This document shows positions 43,001-57,400 of a DNA stretch of 64,000 nucleotides, in pieces; the stretch's first letter is position 1, and each line of letters starts with the position of its first letter. Below the pieces are notes generated by a model. It was not told where the DNA came from, did no database searches, and saw nothing but the letters and a program-made list of their open reading frames with translations. Source of the stretch: Pagrus major (lineage: Eukaryota; Chordata; Actinopteri; Spariformes; Sparidae); contig NC_133230.1 in the NCBI RefSeq assembly GCF_040436345.1, forward strand, positions 8,019,297 to 8,083,296. The letters are read 5' to 3'. Both the position numbers and the translations under genes were made by a program.

Positions 43001-44823
43001 AGCATGTCTATGGCCTATTGTATGCTGCTGTAGCACTTGGACTTACTAAAACACAATTACAGTTGTGTTATAGACATCCAATTAAGGAACACAGTTTATT
43101 TGGTTCACAAATTGTTGCTTCATACATCCACATTAATAAAAATGTGTATAGTTGGTCTTGCTAACCTGAAGAAGAGATACTTTCTAAGTTTTCCTTTCTG
43201 TTTGTGGATTACAATAATAAATGTTTATTTACACGCCAGCCTGTCCTTTCCTTGGGTTTGGGAAGTGAAACAGTTTGAAGCGTACATCTTGTGGCATTTC
43301 TTGCATAACTCTCTAAAGGTGGTTGATATGAAGAGTGTGCCATTGTTTAAACCTTAAGAAAGCATTCAGGGTTAACAAAAAATGGTGACAGATCCCTCCT
43401 CCCTTCTTTATCCTTTGAATTGCTTGGCTGTTTGCCCTGGCTCTTCCCATAGTAAAAGACTGAAAATGGTTTTTATTAGTAGGACATACACATACTGTTG
43501 TTTGTTGTCATTTTAAAGGTAATTATGGGCAGATGTGAATATGCAATGTGTTTGTTTTGGGGCAGCTGCTGTGAAGGAAAGAAAATAGCTAGAACATTTA
43601 CTTTATGAATTAATCCCAATAAAAGCAGAGATACTGTTAATTGTTTTAAACATAAAGGTATAAACAAGTATGAAGACAATGAATAATGCATAATGAAGTG
43701 TGCCATCTAATAGTCACTAAGCCAGAAGCTCTCAACACTCAACTGCAGTGGGCTTTTTGTTCGAGCCATATGCTTATAATGACACAGCCAAGGAGATTAT
43801 GTAATGGCTTTGACATTTGTCAGAGCCTATTACACGGTGACCTTGATTCAAAATGTTGAAATGTTGGCCATAGAGAGAATATTTCCTCCAGCCTTTGGCG
43901 TTTTTTAGCACAGTGGAAGGAATGTCAAAGAAAAAACGGATACTGAAGATAGAGATTTGAGTTAATTCCACGCAATATAAAATCAATACAGTATAGTTTT
44001 CTTCTATAAACTAAAAGAATAAGGCAGATATAAGAGATTTCCCCTTTAACTCAATAGTGTGGTGCTGCTGTGAAATACATTATGCTAATGCATGTGACAC
44101 CTTATTGTCTAGGTGAAATGATGCTGCAATTATTATCAGCCCTGAAGTCTGCTCTTGTTAGTGTGCAAACAGACCTGCGTAAAGCTTTCTAAAATAGTTC
44201 TGTCACCCCTGGCTGGTGTTAAGGCGTTCCTTGTAATGTGGTTTCTGTTGTGTAATTAACTGTGTTGCTGTTGTCACTTTTTTGGTGCAGGGCAACTAAG
44301 GTCAGGTCAGCAATAAGCTTTGTGTAAAGCTGGGATGAGTTTGTTTACTTAATTCTAGGCTGCTGAAATGAGATCCAGCAGGAGTTCAGAGCATTTTTTT
44401 CCCGTTTTTATACATCACAGTTGTAGAGAAGCAGCATCACAGGCGAAATAAAAAACATAATCACATTAGAGACTGAAAACACTAACTTTACTTTGAACTT
44501 TGAATCATTTTGCACTTTAAAAAGCTGGGAAACAGTAGCTGGTTTCTTTGTTTTGGCACGTTTCATTGTGTTACTGCTTCAACATGATGTACTGTAGATT
44601 TATTGGCCTTACATCATTTCTTTGCAGCCTCATTACAAAGACATTAGAGGGGTGTCACCTACTTGTTCTGACCTTTTCAAAAGCTATTACACTAGCACAG
44701 AAAACTCAGGCGCCATCAAGGAATATATTGATTGTTTGGAAATGTTATGCACAGCAGAGTGTGATCAGCAATGAGGAGGTGCCAAAGTGTGAAGAGCTGC
44801 TGACCAAGATGTACATTTAATTA

Positions 44824-45155
44824 CCCCTGCCAAAAAGGTTGTGTTTTCACCCATGTCTTTGTTAGTTGGTTGGTTGGTTGGTTGGTTTGTCAGCAGGATT
44901 ATACAAAAACTACAAAAACAGATTTCTACAAACTTGGATGGAGGATGGACCTCAGCCCAGAATAGACTTAATTAACTTGTGGTACGGATTCGGATAAAAA
45001 AACAGATCCAGGAACCTTTTCTCACTTTCTTTAACATTGCGAGATAGGGCGTTTTTTCAAATTCTGTTAATTTCTCAGGGAATAAAGCATGGATCTCTAA
45101 GGAAAAATCCGGCGTATTTAGGTGGCTGGCGGGTATGCACTTAGCTGAGTGCCAT
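44824..45155 (-). repeat. Dispersed repeat, inverted copy A (GGCACTCAGTAGAGTGCATA family)
   Basis: Read on the minus strand it begins ATGGCACTCAGCTAAGTGCA, includes TCCTGGATCTG, TTTTTATCCGAATCCGTACC and CCATCCTCCATCCAAGTTTG, and ends with TAATCCTGCTGACAAACCAA, a CAAC run and GGGTGAAAACA. It matches the copy at 48719-49045 block for block. There is no coding sequence. Very common in teleost genomes. Confidence 0.75.
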
Positions 45156-45237
45156 TTAGTTAACTATGAGATGTGCGTATTTGGAAGTATGGTATATGGC
45201 AACATTGCTAATGCTTTTATATACAAATCCATTAATA

Positions 45238-45490
45238 GAGTTGCAGAGATTAGTCAATTAATCGATGGTTTATCGGAAGAAAGTTGGTTGCCAACTATTT
45301 TGATAATCGGTCAATCATTCAAGTCCATTTAAAGCAATTTTAAAACTGATACCAGCTTAAATGTAGGGATTTGTCATTTATGACAGTAAACAAAGAGTCT
45401 TTGGGTTTTGGACTGTTGGTTGGACAAAGGAAGCAATTTGAAGATGACTCTTTGGGCTCCTCGAAAATGTGATGAGCTTCTTTCACAATG
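45238..45490 (+). repeat. Dispersed repeat, copy 2 (GTTGCAGAGATTAGTCAA family)
   Basis: Starts GAGTTGCAGAGATTAGTCAA and shares TTTGGGTTTTGGACT, GCAATTTGAAGA and GAAAATGTGATGAGC with the copy at 38165-38400, in the same orientation. Confidence 0.6.
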
Positions 45491-48400
45491 TTTAGACCTT
45501 CAGAAGAGAGTGAGTGGGTGCAGCTGGTACTGATGTATCGATACTTCTGAAAATGAAACTGTTTCAGTGTTTGAATCATGATTCAGCATTGGTCTGTATC
45601 AATATACCGATATTTTTCACACACAGTTGTCGACCCCTCCGTAAATCAAAAGTACAACAAGGTTACAGGAACAGCTGCCGACCGCAGCATGTGTACAGGC
45701 TGGGAAGTTTCCCCCTGTAGATGTTTATACACACATTAAAAAGGATTACAACGGATCTCTGGCTTGTGTTCAAAGTGATAATGCGTGCTAGCTGTGCTTA
45801 ACACATGGCCGGGGCTCATCTTTTACCACACCACCAGTGGTGTTACAATGCTGAATTTTTACTAAAAAGAGTGTGTTGGATATTGCTAAGGAAATTGGGA
45901 AGGAAAATTGCATGTTGTCAGATATCAGACTAATGCAGTGTTGACACAATGATGGTTCAGTTAACATGATATTTCCAGTACGACAAGAGCAGTAGAATCT
46001 GCAGTCAGAGGATATTTGTTAAAGTAATGCTCTTCAGCTGTCAGGTTGAGCAGTAATGAGATGAGGTACGTCATGTCTCGTTTGTGTGTGTGTGTGTATG
46101 TGTGTGTTACAGGTTTGTGATGTCTCTCTGGTATTCCTACATGGCTCAGTGGTTGCTAGGCTGAGCAAGCTGCTTTTACCTGCAGCTAACGCACAAGTGT
46201 GTTTGCTGATGCAGCCAAGCCACCAGCTGCCAGTGGCTATTACTAGTTTAATGAAGAGTCAAGAATGTAGAAACAAGACTATGGTTTTACTTTCCATCGT
46301 CAAGAAAGACACTTCTTTTTTTCATAAAACCCAGTCCTGGATCTGACTCAAACATACTGCTGCTGTAGTGCAATTATGAGTCTCAGCCAAAGCCTTCTGC
46401 TCCTGCTGATCTAACTATTCTGACTCCTCTGGCCTTGAAAATTGGTTTCAGAGTTGGATGGCTGGCTTTACACTGTTCTGATTTGCTCGGCTGGTCAAGC
46501 ATACACAAATGCTCTGTAAATCATTTGTCCTGTGTTCTCCTTTGAAAGAAACAATCGGAAACCAGAAGCGAGAAACTTATATCGTATATTTTTTTTGGTT
46601 TCATGATGTCGCCCCCTAGTTCTGTATTAATTCGACAGAATAGGTTCCCCTTCTATGTAAAGAGAGACTGTCTTTCCACAAGTCTTTCCACTCAGCAGCC
46701 ATCTTGGCAACAACCCCATGTTATGTTTGAATTACGACACCCTTCTATGTAATTCTGTGCATTAGCGTGATATCCTCATCTTCCATGCTCATTAGGAGTC
46801 TGTCTCCAGCTGCACCAAATCTGTTGAAACTGTCGCGAATCTCCTCTCTTATAACGCCTCTGACCGCATTGCAATACAGCCATCGAATCTTCTATAAATC
46901 AGTAACATTGGCATCTATCACAGGCTGAGCAGGCGGTCAGACTGAGCCAGGCAACACAAGTACCACAGATTTTAAACAGCAACCCACATTAGCGTTCCTG
47001 CTAGTCTCCTTCTTATCTAACTGAAAAACATTACCATGTCTCGCCCTGCACCGTAGCTTGCTGAACGAGTGACAAAATAAAAAAATTAATCAGTGAAAAG
47101 TGCTCTGCTAATGCCATTTAGCTAGCCAGATGGCTAATAAGCTGCTCAGCTAACAGCATGTAAACGTACATAAAAATGCCTCTGTTGACTAGTTAGGTTC
47201 CTGGGTATTTTTGAAAAGAGAGTTTTATATGTGACATACAATATGATGTATTGTTGGAGGTTAAACTAGCAGCATATGCGAGCACTTTAACAGCTACAGC
47301 ATTAAGAAATTATTGTTTAAATCGTGAAAGGTGTTCCGATACATTATACTTTTGACTCTGAAATGTATTTTGCAGCCGAGAGTTTTGCTTATCGTTACTT
47401 TACTTGGATTTTCGACCCTCAGGGCCTTAAGCGATGTATGTGCAGAGTTTGACGCTAGAAGGCTGTTTTCACATTCATCCGCTGACAGGGGAAAGTTTCT
47501 CTGTGCTCACCTTAAATCTGAGTTTAAACTTCTAAACTGAAAAACATTTGCACGCTCATGTTCAGATTCTGGATTTTTCACCATTGTCTGTGCTCTCATA
47601 AAAGCCTCTAATGAATCATAAATCTCAACCACACAGTGGCTCAATAGGATGTAAATCCATGGTAACACAACCCAAAAATAACCAAGGTAATTAGTGTTAT
47701 TCTGAATGGTGTTAATGTGATCTGTGATAATGTGTTAATTTGCTATCTCTTCATTTTGTTAAAGCCCACTGCAACCACAAACTTGCCTCTCTCTGGCAGC
47801 ATAATAGGTGAAACTGTGTTGCCATTTCCTTTGCTTGGAAAACATCCAATTAAAATGCCAAAGCATGTGGTATGGTTCCTGTGACAGTTCAACTAATATA
47901 AAGGAATATAATGACTGCTATTATTGGCCCGCTTGCATCAGATATGTTATGTTATATCTGGGGCATGAAAACAGGTACCACAGATATATTAACAGCCACT
48001 ATTTGATGAAAATTGCTCATGAAATAAATCATATTAGATGGTTAAAAGATTGAAAATGGTGTGTTCCTCACTTTTTTATAAGATGTTTGAATGGGTGTTG
48101 GTGGGCCGTTAGGACAGCGAGGAACTGATGCTCCAGTCTGTGTTTGGATTGCCTGCTCTGTTGAGACTGACAGCAGTTCATTTTTACATCAGCGCTGTAA
48201 AGTGGAGCTTTGTAGACTGGAACACCTTATTAAAGACTGAGCCTCAGACAGACGGCTCTAAGAAAAAGGCTGCCACCAGCGCTTCACTCGCATTCAACAC
48301 AGGGGAGAGTTTGAGGTCGTATGAACACTGAGCTTTTGTGTGAAGAAGCAGATGCAGGTCTCCATACATTTACTACAGTACTTTGAACACAGTTAGACGG

Positions 48401-48718
48401 TGGTTCTGATCATTTTTTGTAAGACATTGCCCCACAGCCCTGTCAGATTATCTCAAGTAACCCCTTAGACTTATACTGAGCCCCTTTATAATAGTGAATG
48501 TTACAATATTTTCATGCATTCGTACTACCACATGAGTAGTATCTTGATAACTAGTTTTCACACACTGTTACTTGCAATTCAAATGTGTTAAAACACCCAA
48601 ATAAATTGTTAAAGTTAGCCCAATTAGGGGATGTTTTCTTCAATTCAGTTTATTAATTCTTTATTTTATATTTCAGCTTTTTGGCACTGTACATCTCTCG
48701 AAAATAAAGTTTAACTAG

Positions 48719-49045
48719 AATGGCACTCAGTAGAGTGCATACCTCTGCCAAGGCTCAACACACCAGCAAAATAAGTACAGCATATTTTTTTCATCAAGAT
48801 CCATGCATTATTCCCTTGTGAAATTAACCAAAATGTCAAATGTCTCACAATGTTGGAGAAAGTGGGAAAAAATTCCTGGATCCATCCTTTTATCCGGATC
48901 CGCACCAGAAGTCAATGGAGTCTATTCTGGGCTGAGACCCATCCTCCATCCAAGTTTCATGGAAATCCGTTTTGTAGTTTTTCTGTAGTCCTGCTGACAA
49001 ACAACCAACAAATGGACACGGGTGAAAATATATCCTGGCAACAGC
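48719..49045 (+). repeat. Dispersed repeat, inverted copy B (GGCACTCAGTAGAGTGCATA family)
   Basis: Starts ATGGCACTCAGTAGAGTGCA and includes TCCTGGATCCATCCTTTTAT, CCATCCTCCATCCAAGTTTC and GTAGTCCTGCTGACAAACAA, ending at GGGTGAAAATATATCC. It is oriented opposite to copy A, 3.6 kb away. Confidence 0.75.
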
Positions 49046-50859
49046 AGAAATACCTCTGGTTGGGAACAACTGCTGTAAGAAATACACTAGAAAAGACTAC
49101 AGACATTGTGCATAAACTTAATTTACTCTATGACTATGATTCATAACACATTAAAATGTAGCCGTAGTCGGATATGAGGACATTTTAAGTCTTTATTTAT
49201 TACTTTGTTGACAGCTTTTACTCCTCCATTGAGGCATCCATATGTGGAATAAATGAGGAGTACTATGAGTTAAACCTGCTGGTAAATACTGTCCATAAAT
49301 AGATGCATGTTAGTAATTTTTCACAGGACTGTATTACAATGTGCTATTAAATGATGAAAAATAAAATAAATAAAAGACAATAACAAATGCAAGAAATAAT
49401 CAGACATTTGAGTGAAAAGCCAGGCTGTAGAGCTGCTTGACGATCATCTGGCAGGCTGATCCAGCATGAGAACTCAATGCTAGCTCACCAAATAACTCCT
49501 GGGTGGAAAGAATTTCTTTTGGAGCATTGGCCAACAGTATGGTAGTGAAGTGAAACTCCTGGATTTCCAAAAACATTGATTGAAAATTGTGTCTGTGTCT
49601 CCGTTGGGAATGGGTTTTTATGAATGGAAAAGAAAGGCTGTGATACATTATTGATCTCTTTGTGGGGCATTAAAGGATTCCTCCAGTTTCAAAGGCAGAT
49701 ATTTGAAATGTTGCGCTTAGATGCTCGATGTTTGGGGTGGTTAGTAAATTCTCGCCGTGGCTTCGTAAGGTTTGGAGTTGTTATTTGAATTTATTTTAGT
49801 TGTCAGAGCAGCCAGATCTAAGTTTGGCACCAGTTCAGACCCGCAAATCCTCTAGGTGTCATTTATACAGGCGAGGTTAACAACCAGCTTCAAGCACCAG
49901 CAAATACCACCTCCTCAGCATCAGCTGTGGCTGTGTGTGTCTCAGCGGTCAGTGTTATTTGTACACACTCTTATTTAATATTGATTCACTGGCCTGTGCC
50001 AAGGCAGTTCTGTGGTTTTACAGAGTGAAAATGAAGTGGTCGCAAGATGAAAACAGAATTTCTGTAAAGTGAGCGCTTGACAGGGCTTCCTTGCAGGTCT
50101 GGAAGCTGTAAATGTGCAAATATTTTTTGGGATTGGAGACAGTCATCATGAAAATCTCTTTACCATATAAAAAAAAACAATTGGTAGTCTCACAAAAGCT
50201 TCTCTGAATAAAACTGAGGTCTGGAAAAGCCTTGTAGAGCAGCAAAGGAAAGAAAGTTGGTTTGATGCTTGGACCGTATCAACAAAGCTGTGTTATCTAG
50301 TGAACATGTTTCTGTGGACTTCAGATGAATCGCTTTGAGGTCTCCTGCTAGTGGAGATGTGACGGGCTAGATTTCCTCGCAAACCTGCCCTGAGACATCA
50401 TTAGTTTGTATCACTCAGACCCCATCTGCTGTTTCAGCCTGTGTACAGAGGATTAAGGGGTTTCCCTGCCCGCTCTGGCTGACTCCAACAGATTATTTAC
50501 CCATAAACCTCCTTCCTTATTCCCCACTGACTGCACTATTCCTGCCAACATTATCCACGTGTAGCACAACAGTTGGACACAGCATCAGACAAACCTGCTG
50601 CGAACAGTTTCCTAAAACTGTTGATAGTTTTAGTCGAGGTTGAAGCCTTAATTGAACACCAGCTACACCGACTTATGGACTTTAACTGCCAAGACTTGAT
50701 TAAGATTTGACAAATATGATACATTTAGTTGTCTTTACAGAAAGAACGGAAAGATTTCTACTTCTTGAGATTATTTTGCATGTTCATAGATAAGTTGATG
50801 GATCCTACCTAAATGTTACACAATGCCTCACGAAATAATGCATGTTCATCTTGGTAGCA

Positions 50860-51400
50860 ATACCCGTTTTTCCATCTTGTTGTGAAGAGAATTTGAAGCA
50901 GACTTTCGAAATGTCACAAAAAATGAAATGTGAATTAAGCATGTTTCCATATGCTAGCTTGGAGCAAAGAAGCCAGGCTAACCAACGCGTAGTTTCATCA
51001 GACAACTTATTCGTAAAAGGTGTTTCCATACCCTAGTAAGCGCTTGAATACTGTGAGTGTTAAAGCCTTTTTGTGAAATTGAGGACTTTCTTTTAATTTA
51101 GCTATTTCCGTCAACCTTTTCTAATGCGATACTAGGGGATATGAAAAGAGGAAACACCTCAGGTTTTAGGGTTTGGTGTTTACATATTATAAATGACAGA
51201 ACGGATGAAATGATTATCATCAATGTCGTTAACTACATTTTCTGAAATTTGACGAATCTTGTGATTGAATCTGTCTCGGCTCCACTCTGAAGTAACAATC
51301 TTTTCTTTATGTGATTGTCTGAAATGAACAAACAGCTCCCAACACCCCAAAACTGTTGCAACTCCCTCAGCAGGAGACATTCATCTCAAAACATTATTGA
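50860..51400. repeat. Possible DNA-transposon remnant with a mirrored GTTTCC/GGAAAC pattern
   Basis: GGTGTTTCCATACC (51020-51033) and GGAAACACC (51150-51158) are partly inverted to each other, and the surrounding 500 bp looks like mobile sequence. A 66-codon minus-strand frame at 51380-51180 matches no family I know. The boundaries are guesses. Confidence 0.25.
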
Positions 51401-54400
51401 ATGTACCTCTCACTATGATTCCTGCGATTTTCTTTTTTAGCCACGCTCCTTCTCTCCGTTTGTGTCAGACACCTGGCTGGGATTTTAGTACATCACATCT
51501 TCGAAGCATTGTTTTAAATCAGCCATCTGCTTCATCCAAAGCTCTGTAGCCTCGTCTTCTTGTTCCCTCACACTCAAGTCTATATCTGGGCAGTCCCCAT
51601 TATTCCCCTCAGCTTGCCTCTACATTATCGCTACATAACACCATTTTTTTTTTTTTTTTTTTGCTCTGACTGTTCAGATTAGCAGGCTTCTCCTGCTCCT
51701 GTGAAAATCTTCGACGTGCCGCGAGATCATTAGGTAGTAATAATGGGTGTGAGAACTAATGGCCTCCGCAAGGGCTGTGTGTAAGCCTGTGTGTTTGTGT
51801 GTGTGTGTTTGTGAGTGTGTGTCTGCCCCTCTATTACAAGTGAATATGAGGCAGACAAAAAATCGGGGCCAAGGTGAGAGAGGGAGCCCAGACAGATGAG
51901 AGAAGAACAAATGAGTCTCTCCTTCTCTTCTGCTGCTCTTCCCCTCTGTGCTGCTGTCACACTTTCTCCCCCTGTTTCCCCACCTTACCCCTCCTCCTAT
52001 TTGCCCCCTCACTTTTCCCCTCCTCATTTTCCTCCCTGCTCTCACGGCTCCATTTTGCGTCAGCTGCAGCCAAGCAGGCAGCCATTGCACAGAGAGGGGG
52101 AGAAACATCCGCTGCCTCCTCTATCCGTCTCTTTTATGCCGTTCCATAGCCTTGCCCTTTTTTTTTTTTTTCCTTATGATCTATTTATCCTTTATTCACA
52201 GAGGTAGTTCTCAGGAGATTGTGGGGGGGGGGAAAAATCTATTTTTCAACACAGATTTTATCAGTTTGTGCAGTTTCACACAGCATCCTTCCCCTCCCCT
52301 GCTTTGTGCTAAGATCAGGCTTTGTGTGCTGCAGAGAACGAGTGTACAGTAGTTTGTAGCAATAACAGATGGCTGTGCATTGCTTGTGAGTGTGTGTGCG
52401 TGTGTGCGTGCGTGCAGGAACATGACGATGTGTCTGACTCTGTGACTCTGTGTCGGATGGGTAATCTCCCGTGTGACATAATCATAATCTGGTTAAACCA
52501 GACGGCCACAGTTGGCCTCAAGGCTGTTACACTGTATAAGGCCAAGGCACTTCGTTTGCAGTATGTATGGAGGCTGGCAGCATGATAAAGTGCAATTATT
52601 GTCTTGGTGGTTCAGCTTGTAGCGGTGGCCCGGAGGGACCGATTGTGGTACAAGCACACAAGTCAGGCTCTGGATGGCCTTAATTTTACATTGGTTTTGG
52701 AAAAGCACGAGAGCTTGCTGACTCTTTTTAGTTTAGTAGTTCAGAGTTTTATGACTGTCCTGCTTAGGGCTTAGTAATTAATCAGAATACTACATGAAAT
52801 CCCAATATGACGATGAAGTGCAACATCAAATCATACTCTGCAGGCGTGAGGGAAGAATGAGGAAAACATTAATTTTTTTAGGTTCAGACAACAGCAAAAA
52901 ACACATCACCATCATTACTTTTTATATTTTTCAGTGAAATTGAAATGCCGCTAAAATAGTGACCATATCTCATTTGCAATATTGCCAAAAAAAACATTTT
53001 TTAGCTTGACTGTTGACGTGCCTCTTGTGGCCTGTGTCTGGGCCACTGTAACTGTACACTGTAAAATCTAAGTCTGTATTCCTCATTCAAAGAGGGAAAC
53101 TCGAAGACTTGTGGCTGCAGATAAACAAACCGTGTTTTTTGACACTACTCTTGCTGATATAACCAATGACACTGGTAAAGATGCGGAGTCGAATAAAGGG
53201 AGAAACCATGCTAAACACAAGTGTCAGAAAAGCCGCCAATTAGTGCCGACAGTGTGGGACGTTAGATATGCATGTGGATACGGACGGAGCCTTCTCTTCG
53301 TACTCTGCATTCATTTCGTCCGTATGTCTTCACCTTTTCTGAAAGCTTACGGATACGGACCAACGGAGCAGTACCTCCAGTAGTCGTTGGGGGCAGTGTA
53401 GCAGTGTAGCCAATAGTTCAATTGAGACACGACCACAAGACAAGAGGACAAAGTTTTTAAATAAACTTTTTTTTTGAGGAGCGGTTATGTGAGTTGTTGG
53501 GAAGTTGTAAACATCTGTATGACGTTACTTTGCCCGGGCACCGAGTATGTAAAAGGAGCATAAATGAGCCTAAGACCACAGAAGCTCCCCAATGGCCACG
53601 TCATTGGCTGACTGGGTTGTGCCAGGGCACTCAGTAAGTGATTGTCGGATAAAAGTTTAGCTCGGTCAATAGTCAAATATTTGTTTCATGATAAAACTTT
53701 GTCTTTGCACACATTTGTGGTGCATAAGTCAAACATGTACATCCTTATTTTTTCCCTCCAGATCAGTGATGACACACTCTCCACATCTGGCCCTAAACAC
53801 ATTCAGTTACATATTTTCCAGGGAGGAGGAGAGAGCAGACTGCCGTTGTGGCAGCAGGAATGATTTAAGTAGTCTTTAATGTGCTGTTTTCCGAGGCACT
53901 CTTAATGCTAAACGCTGTTGTAATGTACAGTAGGTTCAGTGAGGGGATCAAGAAGGTGCACACAATACAGTTTTAAAGTACTATGGCTGCCATCTCTCTG
54001 TCTGCCTTGTATCAGTTTTAACCACATGGTTTTTGAATTGTGCAGAAGTGAAAGCCATGTGTTTAAACTAGTATTTGCCCTGGGTCGTAAAGATGTTAAC
54101 ATCACTTTATTACCGTTTTAATTTGAGCTGGCAGGTGCTAGAGTGAATGCTTCATCACACCAAACTTGAACTCTCCCAGCTCTGCCTTTCTGAGGTTGAC
54201 AGGACTTAATTTCTGCAGCCACAGAGAGCCCTGTTGAGAGTAAGTATGCATGGTGTCAAGCAGTTAAGGCTGAGAAGTGATTATGAACTGAAGCTATTGC
54301 GATTATGTGACATATGCCTCTGGTCTGCTGAGTCACAAGACAACTCAAACTTCCTGTTTGTAGTTGGTTATTGTTGCAGCATGTACAGATCATGCAGGTT

Positions 54401-57400
54401 ACTGCCTGCTGTTGCCATCTCTTGTTTCTGTTCCCTTTATTCACAAACAGATCAGTCGCGTCTGATCTTCCAGTAAATCGCTACCTGTTTGGTTTGCATC
54501 TGTCTTGATATTTCTTCCCTGACACAAATGCTTTGTGCTGACTCGCATACTTTTTCATCTGAAGCAATTGTAGTTCACACATTGACACCCGAACTGTGGG
54601 CACACAGGAATATAAATTCAAAGCCCCTCTCAGATATACGTTCCTTTACGTTAATCTGACAGCAGTTTAACCTGCTCTTAAATAGTAACCCTGGTCACTT
54701 TAAAGTGTTGTCACGACAGCAATCTTACTAAGCCTTCAAAACATCACACACATTTGAATTAAAGGCCCTGAGATTGACGTGAAGGCTGCATCAGCTCAAG
54801 GTGAAACATGCAGAGAGAGGCAGATTAAATGCACGGCTTGTACTAGCTTCTAAGATCATTGTTATGAATGTATTTTCTCAATCTGTGAGGGAAACACTGT
54901 GAACAGGTCAATTTTAAGGTGGTGAGGAGATCTACCTCCTCCTATCAGATCAGTATGTAAAAACTATTTTCCCTTCACAATGGAACCAGGGCAAAAGACT
55001 AACAGCCTCTCCAAGAATTTCCATGTTCATTAATGCCAACTGTGTGGATGATTAAATGAACATCCTGCAAAACACTTCACATACAGCATGATAGCAAATG
55101 GAAACAACTAAACATCCTCTCATTCAATGCTTGTGCACGGTCTGCTGTTGTAAAAGAGGCAACAGTATTTGCTGTTTAATAGATTTAAATGATGACACTG
55201 ATGAGAAAAAGTACCAGTAATTTCACTGTATTCAAATGTCAGAATGGCAAAACGCCAACACTTTAACAGATTGATGAAGCCGGCAGTGTCGCATATTCCT
55301 TGTCTGAAAAGGTCCTAAGACGTAGCATTACCTCCTACAAGATGCAGTTGGTGTGCCAGGGCATATGTTTTTTAAAAATCATATACTTTCCAGTTTTCTC
55401 TTTGCCTCACACACAAAGTAGCCATTTCTGTATTTGCCACCTGTTCGAAACCAGAAAATGTATTTCTGTTAATGCAAACAGAGTGAGACTGAACCTGAAA
55501 CCTATTCTGGTCCTTTTTCATTGTCGTTGCTCAGTAAATTAAAAACAGTGGGAATTATAACTCTGAGCTGCTCCCATCTGCTCATTATAAAGTATTATAT
55601 CGTATATTATTATATCGTTATCATGATGTAAGAATATATATACTCAATCAATATAGATTGAAGTATTTGGTCAAAAGTATCATGATATTTTATTTTGTCG
55701 CCCAGTCCTGGTATTAATGAAGTGCTTTTAAGGAGATGAGCATCCTGATATAGCCTAAAAATATCCTAATTTTATTTTAAGGCAATGTTGCCATATTCTG
55801 GCTGTTATTTAACTTTAACTTAACTTTTAAACCAGTCCTATCTGTAAATGAACACCTGCCCATAGTTAGTTTGCTTTATTTGTACTGTTAAATCTATTAT
55901 AATCAAATGAATGCACTACTCTGGCTATATGAAAATGCTCCATTAACACATCTAGGTTGTTTGCTTTGCCATTTATTTTTTTATTTCTTTGCATAGTTAA
56001 GTTTCATCCTGTGGTCTGCATTTACTCACATGCTCAAGAAAGGTCACTTCTTTCTTCTCCTAACACTCCACCTAATAGGGCTTGTGGATATTCATCACAC
56101 TGAAGAAAGACTCGACTCTCTCAGTTTCCCTCTCTTACTTTTTTGTATGAATGAGACATTTCCTGCAGCCCGCTCTACTTTTCACACATTAACTCAATTA
56201 ATAAACATATCATATAATGTCAGACTTTAAGAGAACCATAAAGGCTTTAATTGCAGTGTCAGTTATCCGTGTCAACGTACCGGCTGACTTTTTGAGTAAG
56301 AGAATAGTAGTACTACTGACCTTTATGTAATAAAAGTTGGTTAGATAAAATGTAGTCTCTCTCCCACTAATTTTCTCCCTTTGCGAGTATTATATTCACT
56401 ACATATTTAAGTCATATTGAAATCTCTGCATATATGAAAGCTACTCAAACATGTCCATCAGTATTTGTCCCAGCGCATGATTTTTTCCCTTTGATTTATT
56501 TCTCAGATCTGAACTGAATGGCCGGTCTGTTGCAATCAGACACCAGCGTTAAGATTAAGATCTGCCCTGTGTGATGCAGCAGGACTTTTTCGGTGTGAAA
56601 AACAGTAAAAAGAAAGAAAAAAAAAAAACTGGTGCTGGGGCTTGCTATGACAAGCTGAAGGGTCTGGGATGACTGAAATATTTAAAGATGACATGTTTTA
56701 CTAATCATACCGTTGCATGGACCTCGTTGGCCCTGCAGCCCCAGAATGTTAAAAACTGAGCAGCTTACTCTGAATGGATGCTGGTCCCTCGCCAGGGTGT
56801 CTTGTAGAACAGAAAAGTCCTCAGATTTAACAGTTTTTCCTCCAGTGGTTTGTGATGACAGGCTCTCTAGTATTACATTTAATTATAGAAGTACATCATT
56901 TTTGTCAGTTACAACCGCTAGATGCCGTTCACTGTGCTGCTTAGCCATTCCTCTGAGTGCTTCTGCCTTTAAATTATATTTATATAGCAGCTCACAGCTT
57001 TTCTCGCAGACATAAAGCACATGACCTTGGCCAGTTTATTTAATGCGATTCATAATGTACAGCCTGAGTGAGGCTGTTAGAAGCTGCCTGAAAAATACAG
57101 TTGTCAATATTTGATTCTGGCACAAACACATCTTTGATTATCGAAGCTGCTTAATGTAATTTATGAGCAGCAGACACATTACTCAATCGCCCATGAATGA
57201 CTAGAGGAAGGTGTTGAACATTTGTATTTTTACCAAATTGCATCAGATATCAAAAATGTCCTATCAGCATCAAAATGCATTTTATCATTGTAGTCTTTAG
57301 GGCTGTCTATCCATGGCTTATATTTACCTTGCGGTCTCACGCACTCGCAGACTTGGCGTGATGACAGTGAACAAGTCACAGTACGTGCAACTGGCGCTTG

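Noticed and set aside
51874..52352. Overlapping frames of 91-134 codons rich in Pro, Ser and Leu
   Set aside because: They come from a CT-rich low-complexity stretch read in all three frames.
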